The position numbers were made by a program, and so were the translations under genes. From Pacificibacter marinus (GTDB lineage Bacteria > Pseudomonadota > Alphaproteobacteria > Rhodobacterales > Rhodobacteraceae), in NCBI RefSeq assembly GCF_018860505.1, contig NZ_JAHKPU010000032.1, positions 124,001 through 188,000 on the forward strand: a stretch of 64,000 nucleotides of DNA, read 5' to 3'. The notes under the pieces are model-generated. The model ran no database searches and had not been told where the DNA came from. It worked only from the letters and a program-made list of their open reading frames with translations. Shown in pieces: positions 53,635 through 62,347 of the stretch (position 1 is its first letter; every line of letters begins with the position of its first letter).

Positions 53635-54636
53635 ATGACACTTCGGACAACAATCTTAGCCACGACACTTTTGGCAGCCACCCCTGCGCTTGCTGACGTA
53701 AACGTCTATTCTTACCGCCAGCCTGAGCTGATTGCCCCTTTGACAGATGCGTTTACAGCGCAAACAGGTATCCCTGTAAATGTTGCTTTTCTTGATTCAG
53801 GCCTCACTGAGCGCCTGAAAGCCGAAGGTGATCGGTCCCCTGCGGATGTGATCTTAACCGTGGACATTTCGCGCATTGCCGAAGCTGTGGACGCAGGCGT
53901 GACCCAACCCATTGAGACAGAGACACTGAAAGCCAACGTCCCCGCCGCCTACCATGATCCAGCGGGTCACTGGTGGGGTGTAACCACCCGCGCACGTGTG
54001 GTTTACGCGTCAAGAGAAGCTGTCGCAGATGGCGAAATCACAACTTACGAAGATTTGGCTGACCCTAAATGGGCAGGCCGCATTTGCACCCGTTCAGGAA
54101 CAAACTCTTACATGATCGGTCTCACATCGGCCTATCTCGTCCATCACGGTGCAGAAGAAACCAAAACATGGCTCGAAGGTTTAAAATCAAACCTTGCACG
54201 CAAACCACAGGGCAATGACCGCGCGCAAGTGAAAGCGATCTGGGCTGGCGAATGCGACATCTCAATCGGCAACACATACTACATGGGCCAAATGCTGGCC
54301 GACCCAGAGCAAAAAGAATGGGCAGATGCAGTGCGTCTTGAATTCCCAGTCTTTGAAGGCGGCGGAACCCACGTGAATATCTCTGGTGTAGCTCTCACAA
54401 AAGCATCGAAAAACATCGAAGAAGCCACTCAATTTATTGAATATTTGACATCTCCAGAGGCACAGGAAATCTACGCGGAAGCCAACAGCGAATATCCAAT
54501 CGCGCCGGGGTCGAAGCCAACCGATTTGGTTGCGAGCTGGGGATCGTTTGAACCCGATGATCTGAACTTGATGGCCATTGCCAACGTGCGCGCAGAGGCT
54601 CTGCGCTTGACCCAAGAAGTCGACTACGACGGCTAA
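53635..54636 (+). CDS. ferric iron ABC transporter substrate-binding protein
   Basis: This 333-residue periplasmic protein is of the FbpA/FutA/IdiA group, which binds Fe(III). It has a signal peptide (LRTTILATTLLAATPALADV), the lobe-1 start VNVYSYRQPELIAPL and the C-terminal Tyr-rich iron ligand region SIGNTYYMGQML. The ATG at 53635 has GGAG 7 bases upstream. The permease and ATPase genes are not adjacent, and a terminator follows, so the gene is separate. An iron-box-like palindrome lies upstream. Confidence 0.92.
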   Translation: MTLRTTILATTLLAATPALADVNVYSYRQPELIAPLTDAFTAQTGIPVNVAFLDSGLTERLKAEGDRSPADVILTVDISRIAEAVDAGVTQPIETETLKANVPAAYHDPAGHWWGVTTRARVVYASREAVADGEITTYEDLADPKWAGRICTRSGTNSYMIGLTSAYLVHHGAEETKTWLEGLKSNLARKPQGNDRAQVKAIWAGECDISIGNTYYMGQMLADPEQKEWADAVRLEFPVFEGGGTHVNISGVALTKASKNIEEATQFIEYLTSPEAQEIYAEANSEYPIAPGSKPTDLVASWGSFEPDDLNLMAIANVRAEALRLTQEVDYDG

Positions 54637-54667
54637 GTCAAACACAGGCATCTTTGAAATGAGATGA

Positions 54668-54708
54668 AAGCCCGTCTTGTGTAAAAGCACGAGGCGGGTC
54701 TTTTTTTG
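54668..54708 (+). terminator. intrinsic terminator after iron-binding-protein gene
   Basis: GCCCGTCTTGTG and CACGAGGCGGGT pair across a 6-base loop (two G-U pairs), followed by seven T. Confidence 0.88.
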
Positions 54709-54710
54709 GC

Positions 54711-54739
54711 TTGACCTGCCCTCGATCCTTGGGCAGGTT
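54711..54739 (+). other. TTGACC hexamer and hairpin before the mini-ORF
   Basis: Immediately after the preceding terminator, TTGACC (54711-54716) overlaps a perfect 8-bp hairpin ACCTGCCC/GGGCAGGT (54714-54738). The hexamer could be a -35 box but no good -10 follows; the hairpin could be an operator or RNA structure. Confidence 0.3.
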
Positions 54740-54745
54740 CGGCGC

Positions 54746-54793
54746 ATGAAAACACCATTCGCCACAACGCAGTATTATTTCCGTTCCTCATAG
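54746..54793 (+). CDS. possible 15-residue leader peptide
   Basis: ATG at 54746 opens a 15-codon frame, MKTPFATTQYYFRSS, ending at TAG. It is followed 20 bases later by an intrinsic terminator and then by a GNAT gene, the arrangement of an attenuated leader. The ribosome site (GGCAGG, 7 bases upstream) is weak. Chance cannot be excluded for a frame this short. Confidence 0.3.
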   Translation: MKTPFATTQYYFRSS

Positions 54794-54813
54794 GGTGCGG
54801 CTATGTGACATAA

Positions 54814-54851
54814 CAAAAGCCGCCGCAGCAGGGCGGCTTTTGTATTTTTGG
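54814..54851 (+). terminator. intrinsic terminator upstream of the GNAT gene
   Basis: ACAAAAGCCGCC and GGGCGGCTTTTGT pair across a short loop, then ATTTTT. The preceding gene already has its own terminator at 54668, so this one must act on a short transcript starting between them, or attenuate the GNAT gene. Confidence 0.85.
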
Positions 54852-54880
54852 GCTCTTGCATGCGGCAATAGGAGACCAAA

Positions 54881-55366
54881 ATGATTGAGACTTTAGAACG
54901 CAAGACCGCAGCTTCAGACATCACCATTCGCCCTGCCCGACGATCCGATTGTCGTGCCGTTGCGCGGATGATCGAAGAACTGGCCAAACACCACGGCGAC
55001 GTGCCATTGATTTCCGAAGACGCCCTACGCGCCAGCGTGTTCACGACAGAACCTTGGTTGACAATCCTTGTGGCCGAGCGCGAAGAACGACTGGTGGGCT
55101 ACGCTGGTTTGGTGCGCGGCTTTAAACTACACTTCGGGCAACGCACATTGGACCTGCATCACCTTTTCATTGCGCCCAACATGCGCGGTAAAGGTGTTGG
55201 TCGCCAGCTGATTGACGCATCCATCAGTACGGCTCGCGCGCTTGACTGTGTGGAATTGACCGTAGGCACGCAAAGCCACAATACAGCCGCGCAAGACGCA
55301 TACGCCGCCTGTGGATTTGCTAAAGTACAGCGCGCGGGCGATGTTCAATTTGTAATGAATCTGTAA
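54881..55366 (+). CDS. GNAT family N-acetyltransferase
   Basis: This 161-residue acetyl-CoA-dependent transferase starts its core at DITIRPARRSDCRAVARMI. The acetyl-CoA loop is LFIAPNMRGKGVGRQLIDA (Arg-Gly-Lys-Gly-Val-Gly), followed by VGTQSHNTAAQDAYAACGF, typical of diamine or amino-acid acetyltransferase relatives. The substrate is unknown. GGAG lies 7 bases before the ATG. A terminator precedes it and another follows. Confidence 0.9.
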   Translation: MIETLERKTAASDITIRPARRSDCRAVARMIEELAKHHGDVPLISEDALRASVFTTEPWLTILVAEREERLVGYAGLVRGFKLHFGQRTLDLHHLFIAPNMRGKGVGRQLIDASISTARALDCVELTVGTQSHNTAAQDAYAACGFAKVQRAGDVQFVMNL

Positions 55367-55376
55367 TCAGGCAAGT

Positions 55377-55421
55377 AAAAAGGCGCAAAACCGTCAGACA
55401 GTCACCGATTTTGCGCCTTTC
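55377..55421. terminator. bidirectional terminator between GNAT gene and rnd
   Basis: AAAGGCGCAAAA and TTTTGCGCCTTT pair across an 18-base loop, with T-rich sequence outside both ends. It lies between convergent genes. Confidence 0.82.
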
Positions 55422-55445
55422 AAATATCGAATAAAAACGCTGCTG

Positions 55446-56603
55446 TTAGAGCGCGATAACATCAACCTTTTGGCCTTTGACAGCCAAGCCAATCTCGCCT
55501 TTGCACAACCGCATAGCATCATCGCCAAACACTTCAGCACGCCAACCACTGAGCGAGGGCACATCGCGCTTACCAGCTGCGATCATATCCAGCTCAGCGG
55601 ATGAGGCGATCATTTTAGCCGCCACATTGGCATTGTCGGATTTGGCTTTCAGCAACACCCGCAGCATATCGGCCAAAGCAGGGTTCACTTGCAATTTGTC
55701 GCGGTCCATATCCACTTTGGGCATTTGCTCAGGAGTGTATTTGGCCGCTGCCGAGATGGCCGTAATAATACCGTCAGCGATGTCACCCTTACGGGCTTCG
55801 CGTAGCAACAGACGAGACCGTGATAGATCCTCTGCATTTTTGGGCTTGGTCGAGGCCAATTCCAGCATCGCATCGTCTTTGTAAACACGGTTGCGAGGAA
55901 TGTCGCGTGTCTGCGAATACTCTTCGCGAAAAGCGGCCAGTTCTTTAACAGCCGCCAAGAATTTACCAGAGCTGGTGCGTGTTTTCACACGCTTCCAAGC
56001 GTCTTCAGGTTTGACCACATAGGTGCCAGGCGTCAACAAGATCTGCATCTCTTCGTTGACCCACTTCTCGCGATCCGCCTTTTTGATCTCAGCGGATAAA
56101 AATTCGTAAATCATCCGTAAATGCGTCACATCAGCCAGCGCGTATGTTTCTTGTGCTGGCGTCAACGGGCGGCGCGACCAGTCGGTAAAACGTGATGTTT
56201 TATCAAGACTTTGCTTGGCAATTTTGCGCACCAAAGTCTCATAACCAACTTGTTCGCCAAAGCCACAGACCATCGCCGCAACTTGGGTATCAAACAATGG
56301 CTTGGGGATTACGCCGCCTTGAATGTAGAAAATTTCCAAATCTTGGCGCGCGGCGTGAAACACTTTGACCACGTTTTCATCGCGAAACAGCGTGTAAAGC
56401 GGTTCCAAATCGATGTCTTTGGCCAGAGGGTCCACCAAAACGGCGTCTTCTTCGTTGTCGCCAGTGACCGCCAACTGTACGAGGCACAGTTTGGAATAAT
56501 AGGTCCGTTCTCGAAGGAATTCAGTGTCCACAGTCACAAAAGGATATTTTTTGGCGTGGTCGCAAAAGGCTTGAAGCGCCTCAGTCGTTTTGATGGTGAT
56601 CAT
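55446..56603 (-). CDS. rnd: ribonuclease D
   Basis: This 3'-5' exoribonuclease takes part in tRNA maturation. The 385 residues hold the DEDD exonuclease core: VDTEFLRERTYY, then FHAARQDLEIFY and the Tyr-containing QETYALADVTHL. An HRDC-type helical domain follows (about 205-285), then a C-terminal region. Length and order fit RNase D. Spacing to purN upstream is 126 bases with a terminator between, so it is a separate unit. Confidence 0.94.
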   Translation of the reverse strand: MITIKTTEALQAFCDHAKKYPFVTVDTEFLRERTYYSKLCLVQLAVTGDNEEDAVLVDPLAKDIDLEPLYTLFRDENVVKVFHAARQDLEIFYIQGGVIPKPLFDTQVAAMVCGFGEQVGYETLVRKIAKQSLDKTSRFTDWSRRPLTPAQETYALADVTHLRMIYEFLSAEIKKADREKWVNEEMQILLTPGTYVVKPEDAWKRVKTRTSSGKFLAAVKELAAFREEYSQTRDIPRNRVYKDDAMLELASTKPKNAEDLSRSRLLLREARKGDIADGIITAISAAAKYTPEQMPKVDMDRDKLQVNPALADMLRVLLKAKSDNANVAAKMIASSAELDMIAAGKRDVPSLSGWRAEVFGDDAMRLCKGEIGLAVKGQKVDVIAL

Positions 56604-56698
56604 GATGTCTTTTCTAAAGTATACGGGGTCATCCCGCAGATCGTTCCCAATTTCTACGCAACTCGGACCAGAATGAAAAGCAGATAGGTCTCGATGTC

Positions 56699-56727
56699 GA
56701 AAACGCGCCCTGATATAGCGCGCGTTT
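56699..56727 (-). terminator. intrinsic terminator after purN
   Basis: On the minus strand AAACGCGC and GCGCGTTTT pair across about 10 bases, ending in TTTT. It lies 3 bases beyond the purN stop. Confidence 0.75.
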
Positions 56728-56729
56728 GC

Positions 56730-57317
56730 CTAAACATCGACCCGTGTGCGATCCCCCGACACAAAGCGCCGCAAAGTCTCAGGATAGAGCCTGTGCTCAA
56801 CCGGCAAGACCCGTGCGGCCAAGGCATCAGCCGTATCACCTGCCAAGATAGGAACGCGGCCCTGCGCCAAAATAGGCCCGCCATCGAGTTCGGCGGTCAC
56901 CTCATGCACGGAACACCCCGCCGCCTCATCGCCCGCGTCAATCGCGCGTTGATGAGTGTGCAAGCCTTTGTATTTGGGTAACAAAGATGGATGAATATTC
57001 AGCATCTTACCGGCGAAATGCGAGATAAATTCAGGCGTAAGAATACGCATGAACCCAGCCAACGCCACCACATCAGGATCATAAGGTGCGAGCGCCTCCA
57101 TGACCGCCGTATCAAAAGCTGCGCGATCGCCTTTGTAGTCTTTATGATCCACAACCACTGTCGGAATGCCCAAGGCCTCAGCCTTGGCCAGCCCTCCTGC
57201 ATCGGGGCGATTGGACAGCACAACGCAAGGCCGCGCAGGGTGATCGCCGGTCATAGACTGCGCCAGCGTCACCATATTAGAGCCACTGCCAGAGATCAGG
57301 ATCGCAACTTTTTTCAC
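56730..57317 (-). CDS. purN: phosphoribosylglycinamide formyltransferase (GTG start)
   Basis: PurN formylates GAR with 10-formyl-THF in purine synthesis. The 195 residues start at GTG (57317) with VKKVAILISGSGSN and include the catalytic stretch KMLNIHPSLLPKYKG (Asn, His) and HEVTAELDGGPIL (Asp). GTG is preferred because it gives the family N-terminus, lies 13 bases after the purM stop and follows AAAGGG. An ATG at 57365 would overlap purM by 35 bases. It forms purM-purN. Confidence 0.95.
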   Translation of the reverse strand: MKKVAILISGSGSNMVTLAQSMTGDHPARPCVVLSNRPDAGGLAKAEALGIPTVVVDHKDYKGDRAAFDTAVMEALAPYDPDVVALAGFMRILTPEFISHFAGKMLNIHPSLLPKYKGLHTHQRAIDAGDEAAGCSVHEVTAELDGGPILAQGRVPILAGDTADALAARVLPVEHRLYPETLRRFVSGDRTRVDV

Positions 57318-57330
57318 GAAGCCTGCCCTT

Positions 57331-58377
57331 TTAGACCAATTTGCCAGAATAGCGCACGCCCGCACCTGCCGTCACTGTACCAAGGGTGTAAACGGTTTCG
57401 CCCTCACCTTGCAGCAATGCGATGATCGCGTCAGCTTTGTCCGCATCAACAGACAAGACCATACCAACACCTGCATTGAACGTCTTGAGCATTTCAGATT
57501 CAGCCAAACCGGCCACATCCGCAATCCAAGCAAACACAGGCGGCAAAGTCCAAGACGACAAATCGATATCTGCGCCTAAACCCTCAGGCAAAACCCGTGG
57601 CAAGTTTTCGGTTAAACCGCCGCCCGTGATATGCGCCAGCGCGTGAACGCCACCAGCACGGATAGCCGCCAAAGTTTGTTTCACGTAAAGACGCGTCGGT
57701 TTCAAGAGTTCTTCGCCCAAAGACGCCTCGCCGAATGGCGCTTTATCGTCCCAAGCCAGACCAGAGACTTCAACCGTTTTGCGCACGAGAGAATAGCCGT
57801 TGGAGTGCACGCCATCTGACGCCAAACCGATCAACACGTCACCTTCTTTGACGCCCGCAGGCAAGTCTTCGCCGCGCTCCATAGCTCCAACGGAGAACCC
57901 CGCGAGGTCGAAATCGCCGTCATGGTACATGCCAGGCATCTCGGCAGTCTCGCCGCCGATCAACGCACAGCCGGACAGCTCACAGCCCTTGGCTATACCG
58001 TTGATGATGTCTGTCGCTTGATCCAGCTCAAGTTTGCCCGTGGCAAAGTAGTCGAGAAAGAACAAAGGTTCCGCGCCCTGACAGACCAGATCGTTCACAC
58101 ACATGGCCACCAAATCGATGCCGATGGTGGCCATATTGCCCGTGTCAATCGCGATGCGCAGCTTGGTGCCAACACCGTCGGTTGCCGCCACAAGGATCGG
58201 ATCGGTGTAGCCTGCCCCTTTGAGGTCAAACAAAGCACCAAAACCGCCCAAGCCCGCCATCACGCCTGAACGCGCAGTTTTCTTGGCTGCGGGTTTGATC
58301 CGTTCAACAAGCGCATTGCCCGCGTCAATATCCACACCGGCGTCTGCATATGTTAGGCCGTTTTTTGCGTCGCTCAT
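57331..58377 (-). CDS. purM: phosphoribosylformylglycinamidine cyclo-ligase
   Basis: PurM closes the imidazole ring to give AIR in purine synthesis. The 348 residues include [45 protein letters not shown] and [19 protein letters not shown], all typical. It is the first gene of purM-purN, transcribed away from the 558-bp gap before the tRNA gene. Confidence 0.97.
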   Translation of the reverse strand: MSDAKNGLTYADAGVDIDAGNALVERIKPAAKKTARSGVMAGLGGFGALFDLKGAGYTDPILVAATDGVGTKLRIAIDTGNMATIGIDLVAMCVNDLVCQGAEPLFFLDYFATGKLELDQATDIINGIAKGCELSGCALIGGETAEMPGMYHDGDFDLAGFSVGAMERGEDLPAGVKEGDVLIGLASDGVHSNGYSLVRKTVEVSGLAWDDKAPFGEASLGEELLKPTRLYVKQTLAAIRAGGVHALAHITGGGLTENLPRVLPEGLGADIDLSSWTLPPVFAWIADVAGLAESEMLKTFNAGVGMVLSVDADKADAIIALLQGEGETVYTLGTVTAGAGVRYSGKLV

Positions 58378-58896
58378 GATCTATAGTCCCCAAACTCACC
58401 TGCGGCGTGTGCGTGCTCTCTGTCAGAACACACCGCTTTGTCATCATTTGCCCCGCGCTTTATCGCAGTTCTTGGCGTAAGGAAAGCAAAAGCACCGATT
58501 GCTTGTCATAGTCACGCGCGCGGGCTTTACTTAAGGTCAGCGCTGTTTCCATTTTGGCGCTATGATCACAGCCAGTATGTTCAATTTTTTAGCGGCCATA
58601 AATACAGTTTTGACGCACAGAGCTGGCAGTGTCCTCGCGCTTTTGGTTTTTATTGCATTCGTGTTGGGCGTATTCGTATTGATCGTACACGTCTTAATCA
58701 TAAAATTGATCATAAACCTGCGCCTCCCCACGGCGAAATCACAACACATCCCCATCAGACTGCTAATACGAAACACTCAAGCGGATGTTTCGAGCCAGCG
58801 ACTTTTCGACTGTTATAACTTTATGTCCTGTGCAGGACGGAACATCGTGACCGCAATTAATTGGGGTTCCCCGAACTTTTCTGTCTTCCCCCCCCC
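58378..58896. other. intergenic region between purM and tRNA, no supported gene
   Basis: A plus-strand frame at 58580-58900 encodes a hydrophobic stretch (SVLALLVFIAFVLGVFVLIV) but has no ribosome site and ends inside the tRNA promoter; a minus-strand frame over the same DNA is no better. The right edge has a run of nine C (58888-58896) touching the tRNA -35 box. I see nothing else. Confidence 0.45.
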
Positions 58897-58925
58897 TTGA
58901 CCCGCCTCGCAACTCGCCATATTCA
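58897..58925 (+). promoter_or_regulatory. promoter for the CAU tRNA
   Basis: TTGACC (58897-58902), a 17-base spacer and TATTCA (58920-58925), starting transcription a few bases before the tRNA at 58936. A run of nine C abuts the -35 box. Confidence 0.78.
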
Positions 58926-58935
58926 CGTCCTCGGC

Positions 58936-59012
58936 GGGCCTGTAGCTCAACTGGTTAGAGCAGAGCGCTCATAACGCTTTGGTTGCGGGTTCAAGTCCTG
59001 CCGGGCCTACCA
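58936..59012 (+). tRNA. tRNA with CAU anticodon, probably tRNA-Ile2
   Basis: A complete 77-base cloverleaf with encoded CCA. Acceptor GGGCCTG pairs with CGGGCCT (ending G1-U72), D-arm GCTC/GAGC, anticodon stem GAGCG/CGCTT with loop CTCATAA, T-arm GCGGG-TTCAAGT-CCTGC, discriminator A. The CAU anticodon can be Met or, after lysidine modification, Ile (AUA). The acceptor, anticodon stem and TTGGTT variable region resemble alphaproteobacterial and E. coli Ile2 rather than elongator Met. Initiator is excluded because it would carry GGG/CCC pairs in the anticodon stem. Confidence 0.93.
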
Positions 59013-59046
59013 AACATCCTGTTTACTCCTTATTTTCTAAGGGGTG

Positions 59047-59095
59047 AAAACAAAACCTGACGCATCGTTTAAAACAGTTCGTCACGTTTTGTTTT
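59047..59095 (+). terminator. long inverted repeat / terminator after tRNA
   Basis: AAAACAAAAC-C-TGACG pairs with CGTCA-C-GTTTTGTTTT (15 pairs, one mismatch) across 17 bases. It is T-rich at its 3' end and begins 35 bases after the tRNA. Confidence 0.6.
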
Positions 59096-59238
59096 AATAT
59101 AAATCGCTTTGCGTCCCTCCCTGCGATGAACACAGCGCGGACTTTGGCTCGATGAAAAGCTGATAGATTCGGGTTGCGTTTCCAAACTGCTGTAAATCCG
59201 CAATTGACCTTATGCCATTCTCATGGCACTCGCTCCCC

Positions 59239-61104
59239 ATGCTTAAAATTCAAGACATCACATATTCGGTTGAAGGGCGCACCCTGTTTGAAGGCGCCAC
59301 TGTCACCATCCCAACGGGCCACAAGGTTGGTATCGTCGGTCGCAACGGTGCGGGCAAGTCCACGCTGTTTAAATTGTTGCGCGGCGAGATGCCCTTGGAC
59401 AACGGATCAATCGAGCTGCCCACTCGGGCGCGCATCGGTGGTGTCGCCCAAGAGGTGCCCGGCAACGAGGTGTCTCTTTTGGATACGGTGTTGGCCGAAG
59501 ACAAAGAGCGCGCATCTTTGATGATCGAATCCGAAACAGCCACAGACCCGATGCGCATCGCAGAAATCCAGACTCGTCTGGCGGATATCGACGCTTGGAG
59601 TGCCGAAGGGCGTGCCGCATCTTTATTGCGCGGTCTGGGATTTACCGAAGAAGAAATCTACATGCCCTGCTCTGCCTTTTCTGGTGGCTGGCGGATGCGT
59701 GTGGCTTTGGCGGGTGTTTTGTTCTCGCAGCCTGACTTTTTGCTGCTCGACGAGCCGACCAACTACCTCGATCTTGAGGGCGCTTTGTGGCTTGAAACCT
59801 ATTTGGGCAAATACCCGCATACAGTTTTGCTGATCTCGCACGACCGTGCTCTGCTCAACCGTGCTGTGGACTCGATTGTCCATTTGGAAAGCAAAAAATT
59901 AACACTTTACACAGGCGGATATGATGACTTTGCCAAGACCCGCGCCGCAAAGCGCGCTGTCATTGCGGCAGCCGCCAAAAAGCAAGATGCAGCACGTGAG
60001 CACCTGCAAAGCTTTGTGGATCGGTTTAAGGCGAAGGCCTCGAAAGCGAAACAAGCCCAGTCTCGTGTAAAACAGCTTGAAAAGATGGAAAAAATCACCG
60101 CCCCCGAAGATGCGGCGCGCGTGGTTTTCACCTTCCCAGAGCCCGAAGAATTGTCGCCCCCCATCATCAACATGGAAGGCGCCTCTGTTGGTTATGACGG
60201 CAAACAGATTTTGGGCAAACTTGATTTGCGTATCGACCAAGACGACCGTATCGCACTTCTGGGCCGCAACGGTGAAGGCAAATCGACCCTGTCAAAGTTG
60301 CTGTCAAATGCGTTGGAGCCCATGGGTGGAAAACTCAAGCGGCACAACAAGTTGCGAATCGGGTTCTTTGCGCAGCACCAAGTCGAAGAGTTGAATTTTG
60401 ACGAGACCCCGTTGCAGCATTTGGCCCCCGCCATGCCCGGTGTCTTTGGTCCAAAATTGCGCGCAAAACTGGCTGGGTTTGGTTTGGGTGCGGATCAAGC
60501 GGACACCAAAGTGGGGCGTCTGTCGGGCGGTCAAAAGGCGCGCTTGTCTTTGTTACTTGCGACACTAGATGCGCCGCATTTGTTGATCCTCGATGAGCCG
60601 ACCAACCACTTGGACATTGAAAGCCGCGAAGCACTTGTTGAGGCGCTGACCGCTTATACGGGCGCGGTGATTTTGGTCACACACGACATGCACTTGCTCA
60701 GCCTTGTGGCGGACCGTTTGTGGTTGGTCAAAGATGGGCGCGTGACCCCTTATGACGACGATTTGGACACCTACCGCAAGCTTTTGCTGCAAGGGGATGA
60801 CAAAAACAAAGTCGGGCGTAAACCAAAGGCCAAACCCAAGCCTGCGGCCCCTGCCAAACGCGTGTTCACCCGTGATGAAATTCTTGCGCTGCGCTCTGAG
60901 GCACGCAAATGTGAACAACGCATGGCCAAAATCAACGAGATGGCGAAAAAGCTTGAAATCAAACTCGCTGATCCTGCACTGTATGATGACAAGCCCTCTG
61001 CTGTCTTATGGCAAAAAAAATACAACGAAGTCTGCGATGCCAAAGATCGCGCCGAAGAGTTGTGGATGGCCGCATTGGAGAAACTTGAAAAAGCCGAAAG
61101 CTAA
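59239..61104 (+). CDS. ABC-F family ATPase (Uup/EttA-like)
   Basis: This cytoplasmic protein has two ATPase domains and no membrane part; ABC-F proteins act on the ribosome. The 621 residues contain Walker A GRNGAGKSTLFKLL and GRNGEGKSTLSKLL, signatures FSGGWRMRVALAG and LSGGQKARLSLL, and Walker B LLLDEPTNYLDLEG and LILDEPTNHLDIES. The linker (about 230-295) is basic and helical, and the C-terminus (about 545-620) is a coiled coil, as in Uup. The ATG at 59239 fits homologues but has no clear ribosome site. Confidence 0.92.
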   Translation: MLKIQDITYSVEGRTLFEGATVTIPTGHKVGIVGRNGAGKSTLFKLLRGEMPLDNGSIELPTRARIGGVAQEVPGNEVSLLDTVLAEDKERASLMIESETATDPMRIAEIQTRLADIDAWSAEGRAASLLRGLGFTEEEIYMPCSAFSGGWRMRVALAGVLFSQPDFLLLDEPTNYLDLEGALWLETYLGKYPHTVLLISHDRALLNRAVDSIVHLESKKLTLYTGGYDDFAKTRAAKRAVIAAAAKKQDAAREHLQSFVDRFKAKASKAKQAQSRVKQLEKMEKITAPEDAARVVFTFPEPEELSPPIINMEGASVGYDGKQILGKLDLRIDQDDRIALLGRNGEGKSTLSKLLSNALEPMGGKLKRHNKLRIGFFAQHQVEELNFDETPLQHLAPAMPGVFGPKLRAKLAGFGLGADQADTKVGRLSGGQKARLSLLLATLDAPHLLILDEPTNHLDIESREALVEALTAYTGAVILVTHDMHLLSLVADRLWLVKDGRVTPYDDDLDTYRKLLLQGDDKNKVGRKPKAKPKPAAPAKRVFTRDEILALRSEARKCEQRMAKINEMAKKLEIKLADPALYDDKPSAVLWQKKYNEVCDAKDRAEELWMAALEKLEKAES

Positions 61105-61106
61105 CC

Positions 61107-61733
61107 ATGGACCTGAACTTCCTGCTGACAGCCTTTGTGACACTTTTTGTGATTATTGATCCAATTGGATTGATGCCTATATTTGTGTCGCTGACAGCAG
61201 GATCGAACAGGCAAGCACGCCGCACGATTGCAGTGCGCGCGATTTTAGTCGGGTTCGGTGTACTGATTTTGTTTGGTTTTTTCGGCGAAGCTGTCTTGGG
61301 CTTTGCGGGTATTTCCATGCCAGCGTTTCGCATGGCTGGCGGGATTTTATTGTTCCTAACAGCGCTGGATATGTTGTTTGAACGCCGCACCAAACGCCGC
61401 GAAGATCAAGCCAACCAACCCGATATTTCCGAAGATGACCCATCTGTTTTCCCACTTGCTACGCCATTGATCGCGGGCCCTGGAGCCATTGCGTCGATGA
61501 TTTTGTTGACAGGGCAGACAGAGACGACGTTGGCTTTTGCTTCCGTTTTTGGTGTGCTTGCAGTGGTTTTACTGATCGCATTTGCACTGTTTATCATGGG
61601 CGGCTTGTTAGAACGCGCTTTGGGGCCGACGGGTGTCAATGTGATCACTCGTATTCTTGGCATGTTGCTTGCGGCCCTGTCTGTGCAATTTATTTTAGAT
61701 GGTTTGCGTGAGGTGGGCGCATTGCCCTACTGA
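61107..61733 (+). CDS. MarC family integral membrane protein
   Basis: This 208-residue protein has six hydrophobic helices, begins FLLTAFVTLFVIIDPIGLMP and includes FPLATPLIAGPGAIASMIL, both MarC hallmarks. The function is unknown; the old link to multiple antibiotic resistance is not supported for MarC itself. It starts 2 bases after the ABC-F stop and is probably co-transcribed. Confidence 0.92.
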   Translation: MDLNFLLTAFVTLFVIIDPIGLMPIFVSLTAGSNRQARRTIAVRAILVGFGVLILFGFFGEAVLGFAGISMPAFRMAGGILLFLTALDMLFERRTKRREDQANQPDISEDDPSVFPLATPLIAGPGAIASMILLTGQTETTLAFASVFGVLAVVLLIAFALFIMGGLLERALGPTGVNVITRILGMLLAALSVQFILDGLREVGALPY

Positions 61734-61764
61734 CATCTGCCATCAACGCCCCTATCTATGGGGA

Positions 61765-62343
61765 ATGGACAGTTTTGACACCGCACGTTTTTTCTATCTC
61801 GCGATCCTGCTTTGCACAGTGACCGTTTATACGCTTGTGGCCTACAGACGGGCATTGGGGCAAATGCTGCGCCACATGATTTTATGGGCACTGATTTTCA
61901 TCGGCGTGCTGGCGGGCTATGGCTTATGGCAAGACATTGCGCCACGTCTTGCGCCAGTGCAAATCACCCATGGCAATGGCGTTATTGAAATTCCCAAAGA
62001 TAGCAGTGGGCAGTTTGTGTTGATCGCAGAGGTGAACGGAACGCCTATCGAATTTCTGGTCGACACAGGCGCGTCTAATGTTGTTTTGTCTCATGCGGAT
62101 GCTGAAAAAGCAGGGGTCAAGATTGATGATCTGACCTATACGGGCATCGCAAATACAGCAAATGGAGCGGTCAAAACTTCGGTTGTGTCAATTGACACGC
62201 TGAATGTTGGTGGCGTGCAAGACAGCGATGTGCGCGCCTATGTGACCGATGGGGATTTGTTTGGATCTTTGCTGGGTATGGATTATTTACACCGGTTCGA
62301 AAAGATTGAAATATCACGTCAGAAACTCACTCTAACACGTTGA
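61765..62343 (+). CDS. clan AA aspartic protease, membrane-anchored (TIGR02281-like)
   Basis: This 192-residue single-chain retropepsin-like protease has two N-terminal hydrophobic segments (about 7-25 and 37-53) and then the catalytic motif EFLVDTGASNVVLS. The second family element is SLLGMDYLHRFEKIEI. It probably works as a dimer facing the periplasm. Substrates are unknown. The ATG at 61765 fits the family N-terminus; the nearest GGGGA is too close, so the start is moderately certain. Confidence 0.85.
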   Translation: MDSFDTARFFYLAILLCTVTVYTLVAYRRALGQMLRHMILWALIFIGVLAGYGLWQDIAPRLAPVQITHGNGVIEIPKDSSGQFVLIAEVNGTPIEFLVDTGASNVVLSHADAEKAGVKIDDLTYTGIANTANGAVKTSVVSIDTLNVGGVQDSDVRAYVTDGDLFGSLLGMDYLHRFEKIEISRQKLTLTR

Positions 62344-62347
62344 AGTA

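Noticed and set aside
58936-59095. Integrative element at the tRNA gene
   Set aside because: No integrase, no duplicated tRNA 3' end and no foreign genes downstream; the next gene is a housekeeping ABC-F ATPase.
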